Part shown: in pieces, positions 56,042 to 64,000 of the stretch
Position numbering within the stretch: the stretch's first letter is position 1
How the letters are laid out: the number at the start of each line of letters is the position of its first letter
DNA from: Coptis chinensis
Lineage: Eukaryota; Streptophyta; Magnoliopsida; Ranunculales; Ranunculaceae
DNA length: 64,000 bases
Direction of reading: 5' to 3'
Assembly (NCBI GenBank): GCA_015680905.1
Contig: CM027377.1
Span: 10,936,501-11,000,500 of the forward strand
Made by a program: the position numbers and the translations under genes
Notes under the pieces: generated by a model
The model's database searches: none
What the model was told of the DNA's origin: nothing
What the model saw: the letters and a program-made list of their open reading frames with translations, nothing else

Positions 56042-58054
56042 TGACAGAACTTGTTACCTACAGAAGAAGCAGTTCTAGTTATTTAACAACTTCTTAGCGA
56101 ACGCAAATTGCCACTGCATTTCTAACTGCTTGAAACAAAAGTAATACAATCCTACACTATACAATCTCATATTACTAGTTTCCATAAGCAGTCAGTGGAA
56201 GCTTATTGACAAAATTTACAAAAAAAAAACCAAATGCAAAAGGAAAAATTCAAAATTTAACTAAACCCCAATTCATAAATAATCAAAATTTATTAGAAAA
56301 TAATTAGATAACCCTAATTATTTACCTTGATGGGTTCAACCTAAAAAATCATTGACAGAAAAGATTAGTAAATATGAAATCATAATTTGATTTTAACAAC
56401 CGAAAAAAAAGAAGAGGTTTAGTCTTTGGTTGAGTGTGAGAGTGATAAGTGAGACAAATGAGTGTGGGAGTGAGGAGATTTGAGATTTGGGGGAGAGTGA
56501 GGATATGTTACCTTCTTGGGAGTCGCATGAGAGAGCTAGAGAGGGATGAATCGCGGCCGACAGCAAAGCCGTGAGTGAGAGAGGGGAAATAGATTTTAGG
56601 TTTTATTTCTTTAATTGTTATTTTATTTTTCCAAACAAATTTAGAGAGGGAAGACAAATTTATTTGCCGCCTGATAATTGGGAGAGATAAGCCGATGGCC
56701 AAAACTCGTAGAATATTAACCATTATAGAATATTCAAACTACTGTTGGGAAATTATAATGTATGTTGGAAATAACCAAGAACCGTCGAACTATCCCACGG
56801 TTAGTAACTCTCATAGGACCGTCGGCCATATCTAAAACATGTGAAATACCATTGGAGTTTACTTGACAGATGGCCAAACAATATCAGACGGACAAAATAA
56901 GCTGGAAACTTTCAATAGATAAAAACCGTCAGATATTCTTTATGGTGCCAGTTCAATAAACTCATTTTTTTTGTAGTGAAGACTTTTGCTTTTATCCTAC
57001 TTTTAAGTGTACTTTTCCTGGAAAGACTAATAGTCTATTTCTCCAAAAAGTCATTCTCTTATATAGAGAAACTTTGAGAATATGTAAGTGTGTATGTAGT
57101 GGGATACATTTATGATTCCAAGTCTTATCTTAAGAGGACAAGTCATTGTCATATAAGTACTTGTACTTGATATATTAAAACACTTTTAATATATATCTCT
57201 TTAATATGGAAAGTGCCCATTAACAAATTCATATTTACAATAAGGCCCCTAGAACTTTCAAGAAAATCATTTCCTACCATTAATTATATCTAAGTCCTCC
57301 ACCTTACTTGTATTCACAATTAGACCATTGGGAATTTGTTCTTCACTGTCATACCCATGTCTAATTGACCCAATTTGACATTTAACATCAATTGAGCATT
57401 AAGAAACTATTTCTTATACCGGCCGGGTTTGAGCTCAATTAGTTATATCACAATTTCCTAATATATAAATCCGTAAAGTGGTAGATCCTTTATTAGAATT
57501 CGTGATTCAAGAGGTCCTACATTTATTACCCAAAACGTTAAGTCTAGTCTATGAATATACATTACTTTTTAATGTCTCAAAGTAATAAATTTGAAACACA
57601 ATGAATTTTCACAATTCCTCAAGTCTAGGGATTAATTGGTAATGTGAGATTTGCACACTAACCTTAACAGTGAATTTATAGTGTGTTCTCACTTTGATCC
57701 CCTCAGTGTCAGTCATGTGACTACACCAATATACAAACTTAGAGTCATACTCAAATGATTGAGATATTATAATCCTATCATGTAGCAATTATATATATTA
57801 CAGTCTTATAAGTGAAGCGTCCGACTTCACCCCTAACTGTGAGCATTCTAGGTAAATAGATACAATCAAATCTCCCTCACATGACTCTTCATATGCTTGA
57901 TTGTTCTAATTATATTACCTATGGAACTTATGGTTTCATCATATGATATTAGTTTACCCATATGCATAATAATAAGATTCGTGTATTTAATTAAACATCA
58001 TCATGTATAATCAATAAATGTTCATTGGCTTTGTAAAGGCTAAATATCCCAACA

Positions 58055-58292
58055 ATCTCCCACTGGCATTCAAAGCCATTTAGAACCCATTCTAAAACCC
58101 ATAATATCTCTTTAAGGGTCTACACATGCATATATACCAATATATAGTATTTGGTCCTCATAGACTATATCATTCATAATGAATAGTGTATCATATACAT
58201 ATGAGACCAAAAACATAGCCATCTTACCTTCAACCTTCTTGTAAAACACAAGGTCCTTCCTTACATTGATCAAAACCAAATGATTTGTTTGA
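58055..58292. other. copia 3' remnant before the LTR
   Basis: Purine tract next to the LTR and decayed pol sequence without motif. Confidence 0.5.
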
Positions 58293-58631
58293 TCAAAGTT
58301 TACATTCCAACTCCTTAAAGCTTGTAGGAACTATAAAGCCTCCATGTTCTAAAACGCGGTCTTTACATCCATTTGCCAAATCATAGTCATAATGAGCACC
58401 AATCACTAGAAGGACTCCAATGGACTTTTCATGGCTATTGGCAAAATTTTTTTTCTCATAATCAATACCCTCTTTTTGAGTAAACATTTTCTCCACTAGT
58501 CTCGTTTTAAAAGTCTCTACCTTTCTATCAGCCCCTCTTTTCCTTTTGAATAACCACCTATTCTTAATAGGCTTAATATTTGGTAGTGGATCAACAAGCT
58601 CCCAGACATTGTTGGAATATAAGGACTCCAT
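58293..58631 (-). pseudogene. copia reverse transcriptase, N-terminal fragment
   Basis: Reads NNVWELVDPLPNIKPIKNRW, FKRKRGADRKVETFKTRLVE and YTQ-like FTQKEGIDYE, then loses the pattern after HYDYD. This is the start of the copia reverse transcriptase; catalytic YVDD and RNase H are absent. The expected ~1.3 kb of remaining pol is missing between here and the LTR. Confidence 0.85.
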
Positions 58632-59198
58632 TTCTTATCTCATTGATACAAGCCATTTACTCAAATCAATGTCAGAACTTGCTTCTTCGTAGTTTATAGG
58701 ATCTACATCCATGTCATCTGATATAACATTTAAAGTTTCCCTTAATAATAGGTCGGGTTAACTTTTCTGGAGGACTATTTGCCCTCCCATTACGATGAAG
58801 TACTGGAGTAGGTTTAGGTGAACTCTGAACTTTACATGGAAGTTTTATCTAAACTATAAGTTAATCTAGATTGACTTATAATTTAGATTGAACATAAATA
58901 GGAATATCTGCTAGCATCTCTAAGGCTTATCTCTAAAAAGATATTGGGAGAGTTTGAATAACTTACCATAGTCCAAACCATGCCTCATAAGGTTATGTTC
59001 CTTCTTTTTTCAATCTCTTTTTGTTGTGAAGTTCTTGGTGCACTTAATTGAAACAAAATCATATTTTGCATTAAGTTACCTTTTGTTTTCACATTTTAAT
59101 AGGTCCATGTACATATGTATGTACTAACTCCATTAACTATGTGGCTCTTGACCCTTTACTTTAAAAGATCTTTTAGGCATCTCTCCTTCTAAGTAAGA

Positions 59199-59426
59199 TT
59201 ACAGGTTGAGAAAGATTATAAAGGGAGTGAACTTAAAATCCCATCTTTCACCCAAGCTATCAATCTTATTCAAAATGATATGACCAAGTCTTAAGTGCCA
59301 CAAGTTTGTTCGATTTTCAGAAGAAAATATCTTCTTTTGAGGTAAAAACTTAACATATGATGAATTACTAACAACAGTATCATTTATTTTTAGCATAGAA
59401 GAAAGTAAATAGAGACCATTTTCCAA
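59199..59426 (-). pseudogene. copia pre-integrase (zinc-binding) fragment
   Basis: Contains LWHLRLGHI and a following N-K-I-D segment, as in the gag-pre-integrase region of copia elements. The integrase DDE core that should follow is missing or unrecognisable before 58631. Confidence 0.75.
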
Positions 59427-59726
59427 AATACTAGAGGCAATAATCTTTCTATTTAATATGATTACAAATTTTGAATCAAATGAAATAGAATATTATATTC
59501 TGACTTATAAAGTACAGAAACAGAAACCAAATTTCTCCTTATCCCTGGAACATAATAATAGTCTTCTAAAACCAACAATTTCTTTTCTAATGCTAAATAA
59601 TAAACTCCTTATTGATACTGCAGCAACCTTTGCCTCTGTCCCTAGTGCCTAGTACACCTTTTCTTCATTCATCCTTCTTTTCCTCTGAAACTCCTATAAC
59701 ATTTTACAAAAGTAGTTAGTGGCCTC

Positions 59727-60624
59727 TTATTCCACATAACAGGTGTTAGAAGGAAAAACCAACTCTTTGGTTTCAAGAATAAAGGATAGCATACCTTCTT
59801 TTTGTTTTTGTTTCATAGCCAGATACTCTCTACAATTCCGCTTCCAATGACCAGGCTTTTCACAATGGTAACAATTACATTTTGCTTTATCCCCTGAATT
59901 CTTCTCCACTCCCCTTTTTGCCCCAAGGGCAAACTTTTTACCCCTTTTCCACTTGCCTTTGCCTTTCGGCTTAGGCTTGGAAACGCCAACATTTTCTAAG
60001 ACCATTACACTTGGTTTAACCTTAACTAAGTCTTCAGCCTGCTGCAAAGAGTTCATTAACTCTGGCAGTGTCAGATCCATATTGTTCATGTTGTAGTTCA
60101 ACTTGAAATGATTAAATGAAACTAGCAAAGACTGAAGAATAGCATCAACCTGAGAATTGGCGTCTATTTCAGCGCCTAGGATCTCCAACTCATTGACATA
60201 GCCAATCATTTTAAGGATATGCTCTCTAACTTGAGTCCCATCATCCATTTTTGTATTCATCAGGTTTGCCATTGCAATATGACGTTTAGTACGATTTTGT
60301 TCGCCAAACATCTCTTGCAAATTGGTCATGATCTCAGTAGCTGTACCAAAATTTTGGTGTTGGTGCTAGAGTACGTTCGACATGGATACCAGGAGATGAC
60401 ACTTGGACATCTCATTGGCCTTTTGTCATTTTTATACTCATCTTTTAGCCTTGCACTAGCATTGTTTGCTGGTTCAGGGGGGAAAGGGGTAGTGAGAACG
60501 AATTTGTAACTTTCAGCAGTCAAGATAATGTTAATGTTACGCTTCCAAATCCATAATTATTAGGACCAGTTAACTTGTTCTCTTTCAAGATAGATGCTAA
60601 GGGACTGAAATTTGATTGAGACAT
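59727..60624 (-). pseudogene. copia gag with CCHC zinc knuckle
   Basis: Gag begins at the ATG 60624 (MSQSNFSPLASILKENKLTG), changes frame near 60550 (TAESYKFVLTTPFPPEPANN follows) and again near 60350, and then stays open from 60329 to 59727 (MTNLQEMFGEQNRTKRH, VREHILKMIGYVNELE). The nucleocapsid knuckle CYHCEKPGHWKRNC has C-x2-C-x4-H-x4-C spacing. Gag packages element RNA. Two frameshifts block a full product. Confidence 0.88.
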
Positions 60625-62421
60625 ATCTGGAACATTTACATATACATAAAAATTATTATAATGCATTTAATATTGGTTTTGGGAATTTAATAAACCAATA
60701 ACCCGCTTATATAATAAAAATACAACACCCTCCATATTGTATTAATAAGATAAATATAAGCAATAGAAACCATATAAATAGAAACCTAATACGTATGAAT
60801 AATCTCTTATCCGTAGGGCATCAAAATTATTCAACTTAATCAGGCGAGTTCTACTAAACCCATCAATTTTACATACATGTAATATGATTTCCATTATAAT
60901 TCATTTTGCTACTAAAACATAATTGCACAAACCGTAGGGCTGTTAACTATATTTCAGCCAAGTGTGCCATCATCATAATTCATTAATGTAACCACAAGAT
61001 AATGAATCCGTAAGGGAAAACACTCTCACTAGCCATATATGAATTTTTCTTCTTAAGAATAGACAATAGACAAAAATATTTTAGCATGCAATTAATTTAT
61101 CCGTAGGGATCATATTAATCACATCTAAAAATATAATTCCTATTGAATTGATAACTGTGTAGCAAAGGATTCAATTCGTAAATTAAATGCCTTTACCACT
61201 TGCTTTATATAACCTGAAGGTATTAACAATTAATGATCAACATATATCGACAACTCTTAATATGAATATAACATTATGTATGTCACTAATTAGCAATGAT
61301 ATACTACCTATTTAACGAACTATGCATCTCATGCCAACAATAAATAAGGGTAAATATATCATTGTGATACTAAATCAATAACATACCATAGCACATGAAT
61401 TTCAACTATTACTTTACCGTTAATATATAGATAAAAGCATTTTCAGTTATCTATCTCAATAACCCAAACAAACCTTAAAAACCTTATAAGCATCTCCTGC
61501 ATGTGTCAGTAGACAAGGGTCCAACAACTATATCAACTATGAATGAAAGTGATTACTTCCAAACCCGCACATGTGTTTATGCAAAACCATGTCTGATGTA
61601 CATATTTGACATATACATGATTTACATATATCTCCTACAAGTGTCAGTACACAAAAACTATGCACATGTCTAAAAAACAAATCTCGTCTTTTACTTCCAT
61701 GTGACCTAATACAATTTTCAAAAAAAAAAAACCCCCCCCTAAAAAGCAAATAATGCTTCTGCCTATTGGTTTAAAGCTTAAGCATAACAAAAATCCATGT
61801 ACAACAAGTAATAAGGGCATGCACTAAAGGGCAGAGTCCCTAAGCAACTAACAGTAAGTACTCACGTCCAACTCCCCATGTTTACTTATCAAGACAAAAT
61901 ATTCCTATGACATAATAGTATAGAAACTATGCACTTTTCTTCAAAGAAAATTTCCGTCCTTTATTAGGGCATGTGGTCCTTAAAAAAATAGTTCTTTTCA
62001 GGCCATTATCTAAAGAGTCTTACATGCTTAGCATGTCAAAAGGTCTACTGACTATGCTGATGTACAAGATGATAAACCAGACTCTATAGAGTGTCAGTTA
62101 TAACCAACAGTAGAAATTGACCAATGCATGCCTTGTGCTGATCTATCCAAAAAAAAATTGTACCATACAAAATAAACATGTATGCTTTCTATTTTCTTTT
62201 TAGCACTCACCTTTTAAAACCATATTAATTAAGCTAACATCTTATGTTAACAATGTTAATATATCTTTTTCTTTTTCAATTTTAAATAGTATGTTTCAAT
62301 ACTTAAAAAAAATTGAACTTTTATTTCTTAGAACATGCAGATATGAAATTACTATATATCTTATATACAATTTTCAGATCTAATTATTCTATTAAATCAA
62401 AAATATATTATAGCATGACCC
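60625..62421. other. copia untranslated leader
   Basis: About 1.8 kb of AT-rich DNA between gag and the primer site. Phrases such as CCGTAGGG(A/C) recur at intervals of 100-200 bp (60810, 60930, 61090). No gene. Confidence 0.55.
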
Positions 62422-62433
62422 GCTCTGATACCA
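62422..62433 (-). other. Primer-binding site (initiator tRNA-Met) of the copia element
   Basis: TGGTATCAGAGC on the minus strand, two bases from the LTR. Confidence 0.92.
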
Positions 62434-62435
62434 CT

Positions 62436-63700
62436 TATTGGGATTACTTTAATCCTACATCTTTAACATGATAATCTATTATTGATCAAAAAAGAAATTA
62501 AAAGAAAAATACCTTCAAAGCCGTCAGAATTGGAGATTGACAGTAAATGGAAACTTTCCAAAGCTGAATCCAAATCACTTAATCTTCAGCCTTCTAGTAG
62601 TATTCACCACACAACACACCACAAAACACTTTTGATTTTCTCCTACTTTTAGTTGTACTTTTCCTGGAAAGACTAATAGTCCCTTTCTCCAAAAAATCAT
62701 TCTCTTATATAGAGAAACTTTGAGAATACGTAAGTGTGTGTGTAGTGGGATCCACTTAGGATTCCAAGTCTTATCTTAAGAGGACAAGTCCTTGTCATAC
62801 AAGTACTTGTACTTGATATATTAAAACACTTTTAATATATATCTCTTTAATATGGAAAGTGCCCATTAACAAATCCATATTTACAATAAGGCCCCTGAAC
62901 TTTCAAGAAAGTCCTTTCCTACCATTAATTATATCTAAGTCCCTCCACCTTATTTGTATTCACAATTAGACCATTGGAAATTTGTTCTTCACTGTCACAC
63001 TCATGTCTAATTGACCCAATTTGACATTTAACATCAATTGAGCATTAAGAAACTATTTCTTATACCGGCCGTGTTTGAGCTCAATTAGTTATGTCACAAT
63101 TTTCTAATACATAACTCCGTAGAGTGGTGGATCCTTTATTAAAATTCGTGATTCAAGACGTCCTACATTTATTATCCAAAACGTTAAGTCTAGTCTATGA
63201 ATATACATTACTTTTTAACGTTTCAAAGTAATAAATTTGAGACACAATGAATTTTCACAATTCTTCAAGTCTAGGGATTAATTGGTAGTGTGAGATTTGC
63301 ACACTAACTATAACAGTGAATTTATAGTGTGTTCTCACTTTGATCCCCTCAGTGTCAGTCATGTGACTACACCAATATACAAACTTAGAGTCATACTCAA
63401 ATGATTGAGATATCATCATCCTATCATATAGCAGTTATGTATATTACAGTCTTATAAGTGAAGCGTCCCACTTCACCCCTAACTATGAGCATTCTAGGTA
63501 AATAGATACAATCAAATCTCCCACACATGACTCTTCATATGCTTGATTATTCTAATTATATTACCTATGGAACTTATGGTTTCATCATATGATATTAGTT
63601 CACCTATATGCATAATAATAAGATTCGTGTATTTAATTAAATATCATCATGTATAATCAATAAATGTTCATTGGCTTTGTAAAGGCCAAATACCCCAACA
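62436..63700 (-). repeat. 5' LTR of the copia element
   Basis: 1,265 bp, uninterrupted copy of the LTR. It serves as the empty-site control for the CACTA insertion in the other LTR. Confidence 0.92.
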
Positions 63701-63705
63701 ATAAG

Positions 63706-64000
63706 GTCAGGCATGACGACCGGTATCAAGATCTGCCTTTCTGTCGGAGTCAACAAGATGTTCCGAGGCAGCGACGGGACCATTGTTCTGAGGTAGGGAC
63801 CATTGTTTCTTCCGAGCCTTGTTGATCAACTGGTTCTTTTGAGCATTGATCTGTTGGTTATAAGCCTTGTTCTGATTCATCTCATTATGATTTGTTGGTT
63901 CTCACTAAGCCAATACTTCTCTTTGATCTAAGCCAGGAATCGATCTTAGTTCTGTGCCTGTTCATAGATCGGTATTTGAGTCTGTTTCTAGGTTGGTATT
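63706..64000. other. Right flank, possibly another retroelement
   Basis: On the minus strand a short frame rich in Asn, Gln and Lys (NQQINAQKNQLINKARKK) recalls linker parts of plant gag proteins, but the piece is too short to assign. Confidence 0.25.

Larger units (their letters stand above)
51594..56978. mobile_element. Non-autonomous CACTA (En/Spm) transposon
   Basis: 5,385 bp with termini CACTACAAAATAAA and TTTTTTTTGTAGTG, the CACTA hallmark. It sits inside a copia LTR, and the other LTR shows the empty site. The 3-bp duplication is AAT/AAG, one mismatch. Subterminal repeats with ACCGTCGGATAT-type words in both orientations fill 51640-51925 and 56780-56950 and would bind transposase. No transposase or TNP2 gene is present. 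It carries host-like exon sequence and a later retro-insertion. Confidence 0.92.
51374..58054 (-). repeat. 3' LTR of the copia element, interrupted
   Basis: 220 bp before and 1,076 bp after the CACTA insertion match 62436-63700 in order. A 53-base poly(A) run (51425-51477) replaces a mixed A-rich tract present in the other LTR. Confidence 0.9.
51374..63700 (-). mobile_element. Ty1/copia retrotransposon, partly deleted, LTR split by CACTA
   Basis: Flanked by a perfect ATAAG duplication (51369-51373 and 63701-63705). LTRs at 51374-58054 (interrupted) and 62436-63700 match along their length; ends are TGTTGGGATT (TATTGGGATT on the right, one transition) and CCCAACA. A tRNA-Met primer site beside the right LTR and a purine tract (AGTGGGAGAT on the minus strand) beside the left LTR set minus orientation. 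The interior is only 4.4 kb and keeps gag, the pre-integrase region and the start of reverse transcriptase; the integrase core and the rest of pol are missing. It could move only with help. Confidence 0.93.

Noticed and set aside
1-64000. Endogenous pararetrovirus sequences
   Set aside because: All reverse-transcriptase pieces fit copia or LINE types; no movement- or coat-protein-like region was seen.

Overview
This window is plant nuclear DNA, most likely from a eudicot. The evidence is spliceosomal introns, two plant secondary-metabolism UDP-glycosyltransferase (UGT) loci, Ty1/copia and Ty3/gypsy LTR retrotransposons, a Helitron, CACTA, hAT and Mutator-type elements, and a possible mitochondrial insert. 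The genus cannot be read from sequence alone. Only one host gene looks intact: the two-exon UGT83A-like gene at 6211-7776 (+). A second UGT, of the UGT74 type, lies on the minus strand. Its exons are at 35496-36152 and 26253-26988, separated by an 8,507-bp intron full of transposons, and its donor-sugar (PSPG) box carries a 2-bp deletion. A third UGT is only a 3' stub (4879-5117).

Layout. 1-4870: decayed minus-strand copia element, open at the left edge, whose LTR abuts the UGT stub. 6211-7776: UGT83A-like gene. 7863-23353: one LTR element bounded by the 5-bp target-site duplication (TSD) GTTAC, inserted 81 bp past the UGT83A stop codon. It lies on the minus strand, shows no gag or pol, and carries a spliced gene in antisense (+). 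It holds three later insertions: a gag-pro-only gypsy element (8974-15211, TSD GTGAT), a hAT element (17788-18922, TSD GATGTAGG) and a solo LTR (22180-22864, TSD CTCTT). 23926-25010: a related LTR. 26253-36152: the UGT74 locus, whose intron holds microsatellites, a possible mitochondrial insert, and a Mutator-type MITE (TSD AACAAATTA) split by a copia element (28854-34326, TSD TTTAG).

36204-36612: short Helitron directly upstream of the UGT74 TATA region. 36855-37343: Mutator-like MITE. 37462-50856: large decayed Helitron encoding a Rep/helicase, with tandem repeats in its 5' part and captured pieces of a signal peptide peptidase gene, a LINE reverse transcriptase and an AT-hook (PPC-domain) gene in its 3' part. 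51374-63700: copia element (TSD ATAAG) with gag and fragments of pol. Its left LTR is split by a 5.4-kb CACTA element (51594-56978), which itself carries exon-like host sequence and a 1-kb poly(A)-tailed retro-insertion. 63706-64000: sequence flanking the copia element.

Most of the window is therefore nested mobile DNA around a small UGT neighbourhood. The exact TSDs let most layers be ordered in time. Product names for decayed elements rest on motif recognition by eye; no database search was run.
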